Assembly: GCF_963966145.1 (NCBI RefSeq) | Contig: NC_091046.1 | Span: 15,314,001 to 15,378,000 of the forward strand | Reading direction: 5' to 3' | From: Tenebrio molitor | Taxonomy: Eukaryota > Arthropoda > Insecta > Coleoptera > Tenebrionidae | Length of the DNA stretch: 64,000 nucleotides | In this document: piece after piece, positions 47,613 to 58,059 of the stretch | How the letters are laid out: each line of letters starts with the position of its first letter | How positions within the stretch are numbered: position 1 is the stretch's first letter | Program-made: the position numbers and the translations under genes | The notes under the pieces: generated by a model | Seen by the model: only the letters and a program-made list of their open reading frames with translations | The model's database searches: none | What the model was told of the DNA's origin: nothing

Positions 47613-47830
47613 AAAATCTGGAAAATTGGAGAAATATGCACTATATGCATTTTCAAAATGACGTGATTTCATTCAAAATTTGTTAATACGCCCAGAAAAT
47701 TCAAAATTTTCTCTATATACGTCATAGAAACAAATATGCAATTTGCATAGAATCCGAGCTTTAGTCATGCCGAATACAACTCGATGGTACGAAATTGCAG
47801 TTAACTTTTCTCCTCATTTTACTCGTATTT

Positions 47831-47893
47831 GTTTCTTAGACAATTTCCACTCGTTCGCTACGCTCACTTGTGGAAACTGTCGTCGAAACAAAT
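47831..47893. repeat. Hairpin with TTCGCTACGCTC loop
   Basis: CTCGTATTTGTTTC pairs with GAAACAAATACTCG, and TTTCCAC with GTGGAAA. The loop is TCGTTCGCTACGCTCACTT. Confidence 0.75.
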
Positions 47894-47917
47894 ACTCGTA
47901 TAATGAGATCGAAAATT

Positions 47918-48055
47918 TCCGGCAATTTCGTACCCTCTCGTTGTATTACTAATGATAATTCGAGGACCACACTAAATTATCGGTGTAATTCGTTCCTAAT
48001 TGGTCCAATGATTCAAAATACTACAATCCGATTGGTTGAAATTTTTCGAGTCACA
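47918..48055. repeat. Relative of the outer palindromic element
   Basis: GCAATTTCGTACC, then AAATTATCGGTGTAATTCG and CCTAATTGGTCCAATGA. The latter part matches 45900-45975 in reverse orientation. 48056-48379 shows nothing else. Confidence 0.6.
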
Positions 48056-48379
48056 GGAATCATATGAACAGAAATAGACGCATTAGCAGCAATACAAACA
48101 CTTTCACATTCATAAAAAAAAGACACAAAAAGCGGTACAGAGCCCGAGACACAAAAAAACACGTTCACTTTCATTAAGCAAAATAGCCACCATTAACCAC
48201 AGAGTTGATATAAAAATTAATGAAAATACTTATCTTTTAGGCACGTTACACATCATTTGAACATCACCTTAGAATCTGCATTTAATTGTTTTTGATACCG
48301 GATAAATTTTAATATCGCAGCAGTACAAAAAGAACATTACATTTTAGGATTGTTTTTATTCGTAACAATAATACAGATT

Positions 48380-48664
48380 ACAAAAATTGTTCAAAATGCC
48401 ACCCCTGATTATATCAATGCATACCAAAAATGCCAGGCATTTCACATAGCGACATTTTTTTCTGTGAACAATGTAGAGGAACGAAGTACACCAATTGCTT
48501 CATTTGGTCTCACACAAAACAGTCCGATGAACGAGGAGCCCATGGCGCTGGTGCGCTTCTTCCGATCGATTTATATTGGGAAAAATCGCATCTAATCAAT
48601 TCGTCACAATAACTGCATAATGTGGGGGAGCACCGTCCAGTAAAAACCACATGTCACGTCTTAC
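48380..48664 (-). pseudogene. DUF4817-type transposase relic, catalytic and C-terminal parts
   Basis: Minus-strand frames give MWFLLDGAPPHYAVIV (second catalytic Asp), then LDAIFPN and in another frame GRRSAPAPWAPRSSD, matching the RWIGRGGP..WPPRSPD segment. Further on, GWHFEQFL matches the usual GGHFEQLL terminus. Several stops and shifts are present. Confidence 0.7.
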
Positions 48665-48704
48665 TCTCAGGGGCACATCTTCCAATAGTTTATTTGTATC
48701 ACAA

Positions 48705-48804
48705 GGCTAGAAAGTGCCATTTTGCAAGTGCAAGCACGGTTCGTGAAGCAGAGGCGTTAGCCGAGGCGCCACAAGTGCGAACACTCGCAAAACATTTTCT
48801 AGCC
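48705..48804. repeat. Hairpin with GGCTAGAAA stem
   Basis: GGCTAGAAA pairs with the TTTCTAGCC-like segment ending at 48804, and inside this TTTTGC-AAGTGC pairs with GTGCGAACACTCGCAAAA imperfectly. The loop is rich in GAGGCG. Confidence 0.6.
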
Positions 48805-48873
48805 GTGTAATACACAAAACTTTTTCGGTCGACAATTTATTTAAATCAAAATATAATAATTTTTGTTAAAATA

Positions 48874-49979
48874 CAGAGTGACTTTGAAGGTTGTGCAGAT
48901 ATTTTAACCTGTGATAGATCCCCACAAACGGTAACGATTGAGCCAATGATGCCTTATACAAATGTTAATATTCTTCGAAAAAAAGGGGCTCAAAGTTTTT
49001 CAAAAAGTTTGGGAGCCACTGAATTTTATGAAAAAATGGGTCAAAAATAAATCATAGTAGACTTTTTTGTTGTCTTTTAATTCAAAATTAAGTCACTTTC
49101 ACAAGAACATTAATCTTAACCTCAACTTAAATCACAAATGTCTTTCACCAATCTGCAGAGAACCGATATGGTCTTTGATCTATGGCGAATATTCAGAGCT
49201 AGCACAGCAGTTCTACAGTGAAAAGTTGACTCAAAGGATACTTTGCAATGCACGAACATTACACAGCATCTCCGCGATTTCGGGCATTTCGAAATGGATA
49301 AGTGTGATCTTGGTCGCCAACGAGAAGATCACATTTTACTCATTTTAGTTGCAGAAGAAGACATTCCTCACGAAATCCAAGAGCGTCACTTCCAGTAGTC
49401 ATTTTAATTAACGTGAGAGTTGGGATTGTTGAAAATCACTTCGTACCCTATGTTTTACCTCCGCCTCATTATCTTCAAAACGCCCCTCAGAAAATTAGTG
49501 AAAACAGAAGCATACTGAATTGAGTTCGGGTTTCTTGGACACGTCGTACTGTAGCTTGCATTGTAAACGATGGCAGGCATTTTGAGCAACTTCTTTGATG
49601 TCTCATTTTATACTTTTACTAACAATTACAGTCCTTCCACTTCGTTGTTTAAGCCTTTGTTGTTTTCTGAATAAGTTGCAGGCACTATTTTATCATCACT
49701 TTACAAATTTTATCCAAAATTCACGATGAAACGCAAAAAATTGTAACGATACAAACCAAAGATAACCTCGAATGACAGAAAAACTTGACATTTTAGGTTG
49801 GTCGTACGTTAGAACTACCCGCCAAATTTGAAATTTTTCAGCGTTTCCCAAACAAAGTGATTCCTTTGATTTTCTTGTAAACTATTAACATTTGTATAAG
49901 GTAAATTGGGTTATTTTACCTTCTTTTAACACGTATTACCTCAGGTTAAAATATCTGCACAACCTTCAAAATCAAGCTG
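48874..49979 (+). mobile_element. Internally deleted DUF4817-type transposon with both ends
   Basis: 1106 bp between TA duplications (48872-48873, 49980-49981). Ends CAGAGTGACTTTGAAGG and CAGCTTGATTTTGAAGG (inverted), then TTGTGCAGATATTTTAACCTG in both. It supplies the complete ends for the family whose fragments lie at 38432 and 40548. Confidence 0.85.
49138..49598 (+). pseudogene. DUF4817-type transposase, deleted and frameshifted
   Basis: ATG 49138 opens MSFTNLQRTDMV. After a frame change, IYGEYSELAQQFYSEKLTQR follows (the DUF4817 helix-turn-helix). The frame then decays. The last codons near 49570-49598 read GRHFEQLL and stop, which is the family C-terminus. The catalytic core in between is missing, so this copy depends on another source of transposase. 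Confidence 0.7.
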
Positions 49980-50122
49980 TATTATCGGATAGGGAATTTA
50001 TTTTTCTTCCATTAGCAACATAAAGGATCTAACAAGCGACTGTCACGACAAAAGTTAACCAATTCCTCACATATTCAAGACCGTCGTCGTCGTTTCTGTT
50101 ATTCCTAACCCATCGCTTGATA

Positions 50123-50319
50123 TACTCCGTACTCTGATAGATTGCACGTTTTTTGACAGAAGACAGACACAGAAACTGGTTTGGCGGAAATTAATCTGCA
50201 GGGATACAACGGTTTTCTACATAACGTGAAACAATTGAGATGGAGAGTTTAGTATTTTTCACTGCTTTATGTTTTGGAACTAGAATTTAAAAACGTGCAA
50301 TCTATCACCGTACGGAGTA
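50123..50319. mobile_element. MITE, TA target duplication
   Basis: Ends TACTCCGTAC then TGATAGATTGCACGTTTTT in both orientations. TA at 50121-50122 and 50320-50321. 197 bp. Confidence 0.8.
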
Positions 50320-50387
50320 TACCCTCCTCGGCCTCTACTGCTATACACAATGTACAGCTTGCGGTACAAATTTGCCCGACAGTAATA

Positions 50388-50542
50388 CAGGGTGTTTGGG
50401 GTATAAGGTAACAAATTTCTCCTGTGTAAAGAAATAGACAAAATAAAACTTTTTTTGTTCGACACTGTCACTAAGAAAAGTTGTTCATTTAAAACCTAGC
50501 TGTGCATCTCAGAAGAGTTTGTTACCTTAAACACCAAACACC
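50388..50542. mobile_element. Short MITE with GTGTTTGG ends
   Basis: CAGGGTGTTTGGGGTAT with AAGGTAACAAA at the left is mirrored as GTGTTTAAGGTAACAAA at the right. The interior holds a TTGTTCGACACTGTCA fragment of the 9460/42193 repeat. Confidence 0.65.
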
Positions 50543-50675
50543 AAACACACTTTAAAAAATCTACAAAAATTCCACATGACATTGACATTTTGCGCTGCCA
50601 ACCTAAAATCTTTGATTAAAAATTCCTGTTTCGATTTTCTTGCCTAGGCATGGAAATGCTATTTTCCAGATGATT

Positions 50676-50866
50676 AAAGGCCCATACACAATGGCGTTAA
50701 CGTTACGTTGATGTTAAAACGTTAATGTTAACGTTAGATCTAGAAATTCAAAATTGCATGTGGACCGTTCACAATGACATACATGTAATTTTGAATTTCT
50801 AGATCTAACGTTAACATTAACGTTTTAACATCGACGTAACGTTAACGCCATTGTGTATGGGCCTTT
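50676..50866. mobile_element. Near-perfect palindromic MITE built of GTTAACGTTA units
   Basis: Arms of about 80 bp, nearly identical: AAAGGCCCATACACAATGG, then GTTAACGTTACGT and TTAACGTTAGATCTAG. A partial third copy follows at 50941-50987. Non-coding. Confidence 0.8.
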
Positions 50867-50999
50867 CTGGATTCTTAACGTTACATTCTAACATTAGCCA
50901 ACGGAAATAATTTATAAAAAGTACTGAAATACATGTAATTAGATCTAACGTTAATATTAACGTTTTAACATCGACGTAACGTTGCGAAAGGGCTGTTAG

Positions 51000-51700
51000 A
51001 CGAATGGAAAATCAATTTTTTAGACGGAGGCCGAAAAAAGATCTTCCAGCGTATTCCACAAAACGTCCAAATATTCTTGGTATATCTGTTAGTCTTTGCG
51101 GTAGAACATCCGGACCGATCAAGTGATTATTAACGATTCCCACCCAACAATTTGTCGAAAATTGGTTTTGAAATCGATATTCTCGAATTGCATGCGGATT
51201 TTCGTCACTTCAAATGTGGGTAGGTACTGCGACTGTTGTGTACACCTTCACGAGTAAAACCAACTTCGTTAGTCCCCATCACCGATTTGATAATTTCATT
51301 ATCACTATTATGTTACTGAAGTAGCCATTCGCAAAAATGTACTTGCTTGGGAAGATCTTCAGCTTTTAAAGCTTGTACACGGATGATATGGGTGTAGGCC
51401 TTGTACCATTGACTGTGATAATTGATAAACCCTGTTGGATGGCGAGCCTCCTCATGATGGAGTTTGTGCAACAGCATCCAACACATCTTCCTCTGCTTCT
51501 ATCTTACTATCACTTTATTATGTAGGCCCTATATCCACCGCGTGCACATTAAAACAGCAATAATCTCAAAGATGTTGAAACTGCCGGAAACATTCGCGCG
51601 TCAGGAACTTGCCGATCTGGAAACCGCTCCCAATAAAGAGCTACCACGTGGAATGTGTTACCGCCAGCTGCACCATAGATCTATACCGTGTCCGCAATGA
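51000..51700 (-). pseudogene. DUF4817-type transposase relic, N-terminal and first catalytic parts
   Basis: Broken minus-strand frames give, in order, ERFPDRQVPDARMF (end of the DUF4817 helix-turn-helix), EEDVLDAVAQTPS, LAIQQGLS, a HPYH-like segment, VQALKAEDLPKQVHFCEWLL, TNEVGFTREGVHNSR (first catalytic site with Asn for Asp), and GGNR..LIGPDVLPQRLT-like pieces. These match the linker and first half of the family's catalytic domain. It stops before the second Asp. Confidence 0.7.
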
Positions 51701-51720
51701 AAATAGTTATTTATGTATTA

Positions 51721-51822
51721 AAGGCGTAAAGTAGGCGTTTTTGGCCCGCGGAGTGAGATTAGAGCCCGAAGCGAAGCCAAGGGCTCTAACACGACAAGGG
51801 CCAAAAACGCCCTTTACGCCTG
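51721..51822. repeat. Very long hairpin (arms about 45 bp)
   Basis: GGCGTAAAG, GGCGTTTTTGGCCC and AGAGCCC in the left arm all pair with the right arm. The loop is only GAAGCGAAGCCAA. It lies about 215 bp upstream of the recombinase fragment at 52036. Confidence 0.85.
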
Positions 51823-52035
51823 TCATACATACAAAATTTTTTGCACGAGACACTGCTAATAACTTTTTAAATAAAAAAAGAAAATGCATTTGGCACGATA
51901 CAATAGCACCCGGGCTCCGTCTTGGAAGGCAGATCCTGTAATAAAACAATGGTTCTGTTATTTATAAATTTAAATGAAAACCACAATTAAAATGTGAAAG
52001 TTTCAGTTCATTTGTGTAAATAACGCAGCTTAATT

Positions 52036-52165
52036 ATGTTACAAGACGAAAAAAATTATAGCTGCTGTACACCACCCGAAGTGGCAGAAGCTGCAAATTC
52101 AGCAGCCTCGAACTTATTGACTTTAATGTCAAGGAAAATTTATGAAAAGGCATACGGCCCTAGGG
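52036..52165 (+). pseudogene. Crypton-like tyrosine recombinase, N-terminal fragment
   Basis: ATG 52036 opens a frame with CCTPPEVAEAANSAASNLL followed by MSRKIYEKAY. The pattern (F/T)PPE(I/V)xxAAxxAxxNLLPxKSRxxYExAY is the start of the core-binding domain in Crypton-type recombinases of insects. The homology stops at YEKAYG, where G+C-rich hairpin-like sequence with two ACGCCCNCT repeats begins (52158-52240). Catalytic residues are not present. Confidence 0.55.
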
Positions 52166-52486
52166 CTGAAAAGTGCTATTTTACGCCCGCTAACAGCATC
52201 TTAAAATTCAATTTCACGCCCACTCGTGCAAAAAGGTAATTTTACGTACTCCCATGCGGTACTTAACTCTTTTTCGATCGCACTTTTCGAAGCATGTTTT
52301 TCAGGGCATGGACCGTGTGGTCTGTTTAGTAAGTTAACAACGAAACCGACAAAATCGAGTAAACCGACTGACTAAATTGTTTCATTTGCAATTGTTGTAT
52401 CGTTTACTTCTGGTAGTGGTTATTTGGCGAAAAAGCAAGAATATGTACGTTGACGGAGTCGACAGCCACAGTGAAAGTGGCGAGGT

Positions 52487-52678
52487 GTTAAAAATTTTTA
52501 CTGGAATCAAATGCAATAAACCAATAGAATAATTATATTATTATTATTGTTGACGGCTAACAGGCTAGACGCCGAATTAGAAGCCCTGCCAAAAAGAAAA
52601 CGATGCAAGAAACACAACAACTATTACACACAGAGCATCCCAACACTCAAGCTACAACTACCGAGCACTCGTCTGAGT
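52487..52678 (-). mobile_element. LINE 3' end, short truncated copy
   Basis: Nearly identical to 54318-54513, including TTGACGGCTAACAGGC, an (ATT)n run and CAAATGCAATAAACCAAT. It is the 3' untranslated end of the LINE whose ORF2 tail lies at 54514-55225. Confidence 0.75.
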
Positions 52679-52775
52679 GAATACGCCACCGGACATTGCA
52701 GACGAAGCAAATGTCTACCATAAAGTCGAAGATTTATATTTCTGTGAAAAGAAAGCAAGTAAGACATTTTCACTG
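52679..52775 (+). pseudogene. Possible Crypton-like recombinase N-terminal fragment
   Basis: The frame reads NTPPDIADEAN directly after the LINE copy, resembling TPPEVAEAAN of the fragment at 52036. What follows does not match. Short and uncertain. Confidence 0.3.
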
Positions 52776-52864
52776 TCAATATTTTGTTATTTTGTTCTTG
52801 TTGCACCACTGTGCAATATTAATATGTATAATGAATTTGTAACTTTTCCAAGGATGTCTTTTGC

Positions 52865-52930
52865 TTTGTCCTCGCCTGTTTTCAAGTCTCGGCTCCGCCT
52901 GGACTAGAAAACCCAGACTCGGACAAAAAA
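52865..52930. repeat. Hairpin with CTCGGCTCCGCC loop
   Basis: TTGTCC pairs with GGACAA and GTTTTCAAGTC with GACTAGAAAAC. The loop is TCGGCTCCGCCTG. Confidence 0.65.
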
Positions 52931-53025
52931 ATGCACTTTTTCAAAGATAACCTCAAAATTTACAATTAATTAATGTTTTTTTAGACTTTGCCCAAACGAA
53001 CAAAAAAACATTGTTAAATATTCGG

Positions 53026-53125
53026 GCGCTGTCAGTTTTCAGGTATTCGGCCTGCTTTGCATCACTCGGTCAACGCCTCGCGCTTCAAATTTGGGCCTCA
53101 TACTTGAAAAGTGATCTGACAGTGC
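53026..53125. repeat. Hairpin with GCGCTGTCAG stem
   Basis: GCGCTGTCAG pairs with CTGACAGTGC and TTTTCA with TGAAAA. The loop contains TCGGCCTGCTTTG and GCCTCGCGC. Confidence 0.6.
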
Positions 53126-54317
53126 TACTCATATGAAAATAATTTTTTGACCAATGCTCATGATAACGTTCATTTATTTCCAATTCAGTAAAGTTCTATT
53201 GCAGTAGTTACAAAACAGTTTTGAAGGAATTTTTAAAATAAAAATAACTATCTACGTAAATTTTTCATTTAGACTCGTGATTTTTTTGACGTATCTAATC
53301 TGTGTATGCGGACACACCGTAGATTGAAATTTCTACTATACTTCGTGAATCAGCGTGTATACCCTATGGTTCAACGATGTAAAATGCAATATTAGAATAT
53401 ATTTCGAGTACATATGTATATGTTTAGAAAAGTAAATTGTTTAGCTGTCACGAAAAGTATGTTAATTTTTTTATAGTGTACGACAATCTACGGCCACTTT
53501 TTTACCTTAGCTGTAAATTGTTCTGATAAATTTTAGCACTTTCAGAAATAACTAATAGTCGTACCTACCTTTTGATGACAAAAACCTCCCATTTCAGTTA
53601 AACGCCTGAGCTGTTCAAATATGGCATACGTTTGTTTTGTAAATAGTGGGAGCGTGAATAATGAAACAGCGTGTGGTTGACCGTATTTTTAGTAGCTATC
53701 AAAAAGTAATTATTAACCGTTATCTGGTTTTATGCTTCCACACTAATTCCGCAATTGCACCGCCGTCCAGATGCCCGATTGGCGGATAAAAAAGTTCAAA
53801 GCACAGATGCAAACGTGAGTCGGGCGTCGATATCGCTCTCTGTGTACATACACGCCGTAAAAGCCACGTTTGTTATAAAGTATCGCATATTGTGATCTCT
53901 GATTGCTTTCGCTCTGAACTTTTATTACGGCCAGTTCGTTTTGTAGTGGAGGATGCAATAAAATACCGTGTGGAGCCAGTATGCGTATCTTTACTTCAGT
54001 AAGGATGAATCTACACAACTGTTCATAAAGAACCTCGATGACGAAACAAATCGTTCTACACATAATTGCCGAGGTGACCAAGCTACATGTCAGGGACATA
54101 TATACATATATATTTTTAATTAATCTCAAAGAAATGTCGTAACATGAATTTTTGAAAATATCTCCTAATCAGTAACCACCTAGAACAATTGATAAGTATG
54201 TATGTACATAGTTACCTAAGTTGATTTTTTTTAAGCATTAAATGAATATCTTTTTTTATTTCATCCTGTATCATATTAGCCACGTTTACGTTAATGAGAC
54301 TTTACGGTACTGACTCC
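53126..54317. other. No gene recognised; one unassigned ORF
   Basis: A 128-codon minus-strand ORF (53743-54129) lies in a less AT-rich patch but has no recognisable motif or clear coding bias. No inverted repeats noted. Confidence 0.4.
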
Positions 54318-55225
54318 GTTAAAAATTTTTACTGGAATCAAATGCAATAAACCAATAGAATAATTATATTATTATTATTGTTGACGGCTAACAGGCTAGA
54401 CGCCGAATTAGAAGCCCTGCCAAAAAGAAAACGATACAAAAAACACAACAATTATTACTTACACACAGAGCATCCCAATACTCAAGCTACAACTACCGAG
54501 TACTCGTCTGAGTAGGATCGCCCTGGTTCACGAGGAGATGGAGAAGAATTTTTTGATTTACGATATGGTGCAACAAAAAATATCGATGTGGGCCTCGACA
54601 CTCTGGTAATTGCGCAGCATTCGAGTAACAGGTGACTTGAGCCAGATGTCCGTGTGGCGCTGACCGATGTAAAAAACACTCCTTGCCCTAGAACCCGAGC
54701 GGCTAACCCTCAAACTGATCCGCTCCAGAACGAGAGGACATTCCTGCAGCCCTCTGAACAATTTGAACAAAAAGATCACCGAATGCTCCATGCGTCTATC
54801 AAGCAGAGACTGCAAATCAACCTCACCGAGCAGAAGACTTTGCGGACACCCACGAGGTGGATACGCACCATTCAAGGTAAAGACTGCATTCTTCAGGAAT
54901 CTGCGCTGTACTCGCTCCAGAAGAGAAGAGTGAACATCATATATCGGCGGCTATACAAGAGAAGCATACTCGAGCCGGGATCTCACATAGGTGATATACA
55001 AAATCTTCAAGGTAGCGACATTAGAGAATTACCTGCCAGCACGCAAAACAAAACCGAGGGCCCTAAAGGCAGTTCTTTCAATGGTCCGAATGTGCTTGCT
55101 GAAGGACAATTTAGAGTCGATGATGACACCCAGATCTCTAATTGACTTACGTCTTGATAGAATGGAGCCGTTCACTTTATTATTATTCACAAAGAGAATA
55201 TTAAGTAGATAAATCTAAACATTTT
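54318..55225 (-). pseudogene. LINE (Jockey/R1-like) ORF2 C-terminal part and 3' end
   Basis: Minus-strand frames give LGVIIDSKLSFSKHI, then LKILYITYVRSRLEYAS, LERVQRRFLKN, LFKLFRGL and LLERI-like, SPVTRMLR and DIF. This series is the conserved tail after the reverse transcriptase palm of insect LINE ORF2 proteins. In-frame stops (after LRAGR and after ASLV) and frame changes show decay. The 3' untranslated part runs through 54513 and includes an (AAT)n tract near 54360-54380. The 163-codon plus-strand ORF here is antisense to it and not a gene. Confidence 0.8.
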
Positions 55226-55540
55226 GTTATGTACGGCGCCAGGATGGGATCAGAGACGCCTTATTTCGTGGAAGAGTACGTTGAGAGGACACTTGATAGC
55301 AGCGGTACCGCCACCACCCGATTCTGTCCTACCTGGACGACCTCTATAAAACCCAATGTTCAGGAGAAAAACTCCCTCACGCTAAAGACTTAATTTCAAA
55401 TAGTACGACCAACAGGTCCATTGTTCACGTTTTAATTTTGTTTAATTTTTTTGTAAATAAGTTGCAACAATATACCAAAAAAAACACAGTGTGTGTTTAA
55501 TTCCGAACACGGAACCCCAAACGTCTCTGGAGGAAATCCC
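55226..55540. other. No feature recognised
   Basis: A less AT-rich patch at 55230-55390 lacks a recognisable product. AT-rich after that. Confidence 0.4.
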
Positions 55541-55544
55541 TAGA

Positions 55545-55970
55545 CTAGATCGGCGTCAGAAACATCCGCGACCGAACACATTTGTAGTAACATGAATAGT
55601 ACAATCTGTGTTCCCAGTAAATTTGGAGTAAGCATCTTGATGTATCTACGTGTTCATGGACCAGGAACCACCAACATTGCTTTAACCATTGAGAATTTAC
55701 ACCAGAACGTGGAACTTGACATTTTCTTAGACTATAACGAGACTGATTCGTGATTAATATCAATATCATGAATAAATAAGCCAACATTACTTCCTCGTTG
55801 GTTTCATTAACTGCATTCTCTTTCTTCCATTCACAAAATAGTCTATAGTCTTTATTATACCTTTCTGAAGATTTTGTTGGAATGGGAGAGCCAGTCGCTT
55901 CATCAGATTTACGAAAAACCTCGTCCGAAATGTTATAATGTTCTTCCATTTCGTTTTCAGTGACGAGCAA
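55545..55970 (-). pseudogene. Crypton-like tyrosine recombinase, core-binding domain fragment
   Basis: A 141-codon frame with PTKSSERYNKDYRLFCEW, then NEEVMLAYLF. This is the SAM-like core-binding (N-terminal) domain of Crypton-type tyrosine recombinases, where the pattern PxKSxxxYxxxYxxFxxWxxxN and VLLAYF is typical. After residue 70 the frame no longer matches and the catalytic Arg-His-Arg-Tyr region is not seen. It is truncated and probably frameshifted. It lacks the hairpin context of the other recombinase fragments. Confidence 0.6.
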
Positions 55971-56203
55971 AAAATCAACAAAACAAACAGTAGATACAGT
56001 TGCTCATATTCTGAATTCGGAACTTTGTTTTATAATTTTTTAAATTAAAACAATGATTTAGTGCCTACAGTATTAAATAAAACGCATTACGTTATACGTC
56101 TGGTAATCTTTTACAGTAAACTCGTCTCAAAATTCCAGACTCGGCTGTAAACATTGGTTTACGGGACTTATAACATAAATTACTATTAAAAACCACGTAG
56201 ATA

Positions 56204-56465
56204 CAGTGTCCCCAAAAAAAGACGAGTCCATAGCTCCATTTATTATCGATGAATTTTAATAAACTATACACCAAATTAAATGGTTGTGAATAGGCCAACC
56301 GTCAAAAAAAAAATCAAATTCGAACACATACTTTTTTTTTGGGTTTTTGGGGATTTTATTAGACCATTTTGTAGCCTATTCACAACCATTTAATTTGCTG
56401 TATAGATAATTACAATCCTCCGATAAATGAGCGAACAATGGACTCGTCTCTTTTCGGGACACCTG
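56204..56465. mobile_element. MITE, TA target duplication, full copy
   Basis: Ends CAGTGTCCCCAAAAAAAG and CAGGTGTCCCGAAAAGAG, then GACGAGTCCAT and AAATGGTTGTGAATAGGC in both arms. TA at 56202-56203 and 56466-56467. A half copy lies at 58060-58252. Confidence 0.8.
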
Positions 56466-56559
56466 TATATATGATATTTTTTCATTTTTTGCCGAATACG
56501 CCAAAAATTCATAGTGTGGAACAAAATGATTATTATCTAGTTAGCTTTGGAATTTTTTC

Positions 56560-56692
56560 GCATGTAAATTTTTTTCTATGCGATGTACTTCTGCAAATTT
56601 CCACGTAAAACTTTCCCAAAATGGTGATTTATAATTTTCAGTATCCTGAACTTTTACTACGATAGCAGAGCCCAAATCTTCGATATCTATCA
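56560..56692 (-). pseudogene. Unrecognised transposon ORF start, copy 2
   Basis: Minus-strand frame from about 56690: MIDIEDLGSAIVVKVQD, then KSPFWESFTWKFAEVHRIE. Homologous to 29155-29290 but better preserved. The LINE at 56694 is inserted just before its start. Family unknown. Confidence 0.5.
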
Positions 56693-56693
56693 T

Positions 56694-57200
56694 ATCTAGC
56701 ATTCTGTTCTTGTATAAATTAGTACATGGTCGAATTGTTTGTACTCAACTTCTCAATGACATTCTGTTCCGTGTACCTCGCTTAAATGCGAGGCACCCTA
56801 TAACATTTAGCATAGAACACTGTAGGACCAATCAGCATTTTCACTCACCTCTGAATAATATGTGCCGCAACTACAATGACATCTCGTATGCGGCTGACAT
56901 TTTTCTTACAAATTATAGATGCTTTCATACGTCTTGTAAAAACGCCCTTCATGTGTGCGCCCCATTTTAACATGTTTTTGCTATTAACTCATCGTCACAA
57001 TTAACTGTAGCTGCCTACTTATGTATAGTAATTAAGTTATTATCGTATTATTGTATTTGTCCTGTTTCTTGTAGAGTTTTCTTTTCAGTATTTTTCTTTG
57101 TATTTTCTGATACTATATTACGTTAGATTTGTGTATCCTTTTTATGGACTGTATGGTCTGTTGGGAAATATATTATTATTATTATTATTATTATACAACT
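56694..57200 (+). mobile_element. 5'-truncated LINE with ORF2 tail and (ATT)n end
   Basis: The frame SSILFLYKLVHGRIV, then LLNDILFRVPRLNAR, CRTNQHFHSPLNNMC and ADIFL is the extreme C-terminus of a Jockey-type ORF2, ending near 56970. About 190 bp of 3' untranslated sequence follows, ending GTCTGTTGGGAAATAT before an (ATT)n tail (57166-57196). Truncation at the 5' end and a simple-repeat tail are normal for target-primed insertion. Confidence 0.8.
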
Positions 57201-58059
57201 ATCCCACCTCCACCCGGCGGCACGGCAATTTTGCCGGAGTACATACACTATTACGGATAATACTATCAAGTAATAGTGCAGTGCTTATCAACATAATTAC
57301 CGGCGTCTCGCCTCCGCATTTTGACTTTTTTGTGTTTTATGTTCTGTGTCAATGTTAAGGAATTTCCTCACGATGTGACATGAGTATAATAATATACCTT
57401 TTTGAATTTCAACCACCAATTATTATTATTATTGTCAAATTGGTGATTTCATTGCATCGAAAGCGGTCACACTTTTCGCCCAGGACTGTGGTCGGATTAG
57501 ATCTACATTGGGTTTATCGTGATCTGCATCAATTTGGAGCCGTCGCCGTGCATTTCGTTTTCGAAAAGTACACACTCACTTCAGAATCTTCAGATACTCG
57601 CTAAATACAACAAACTTTATCAAAACGTAAATAGCAAACGATTACAACTTACAACTGTTTACCTATTAACATTAGCTGTAAAACATACACCTTCGTATAT
57701 CATATTTTATAAAATGTATGCCAATGCGAAGTAACCTCTAGAAAATATGCTTTAAAACAAGGAAACCGCATTGGTGTACATTTTATCAAATATGATATAA
57801 AAGGGTGTATTTTTAAAATGTGCCGAAATTTTACCAAGTAGGTTGTGGAACAACGTAGAAGACTAAAAGCAATTTAAAAAAATTGTAGCTCAAAAATTAA
57901 ATGTCATTTTATGTTTTGACATAGAATTTTTTAAATATTTTTTCCGAGTTCTACATGAAGCCTAGTAGCTCGTGGTTAAAATTTTGCCGCGCACTTATGG
58001 GACACCTATACTTGTGATACATTGTTCTTTTCAGAATAAAAATCTCAATCAGAATTACT
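57201..58059. other. No gene recognised
   Basis: CGGCACGGCAATTTTGCCGG near 57219 forms a small stem. 57540-57650 shares a decayed segment with 28800-28930 (inverted). Nothing else. Confidence 0.4.

Larger units (their letters stand above)
46201..47763. mobile_element. hAT-like element, 8-bp target duplication, second level
   Basis: Ends TAAAGCTCGAATTATATGCA and TAAAGCTCGGATTCTATGCA (inverted). They are flanked by an exact 8-bp duplication GTCATGCC (46193-46200, 47764-47771), diagnostic of hAT-type insertion. Subterminal TATGCA motifs are dense at the left (46210-46320, at least six) and present at the right (47632-47740), as in transposase-binding subterminal repeats of hAT elements. No hAT transposase remains. 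Confidence 0.8.
45669..47798. mobile_element. Palindromic element, outermost level of a four-level nest
   Basis: Left end GCAATTTCGTACCACC and right end (inverted) GCAATTTCGTACCATC, then GTTGTATT and GGCRTGACAATTC in both arms. The arms run about 180 bp further (TTATGACTCTCAAAGC, then ATTACAGCGATAAT). The right arm is cut by the hAT-like element at 46201-47763. Opposing ORFs at 45699-45929 and 46027-46257 encode the same peptide because they are the two arms; they are not genes. Confidence 0.75.

Noticed and set aside
53743..54129. 128-codon minus-strand ORF, considered as a host exon
   Set aside because: No domain or splice-phase support; left as unassigned.
54654..55145. 163-codon plus-strand ORF
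   Set aside because: The opposite strand carries clear LINE ORF2 tail motifs; this frame is its antisense.
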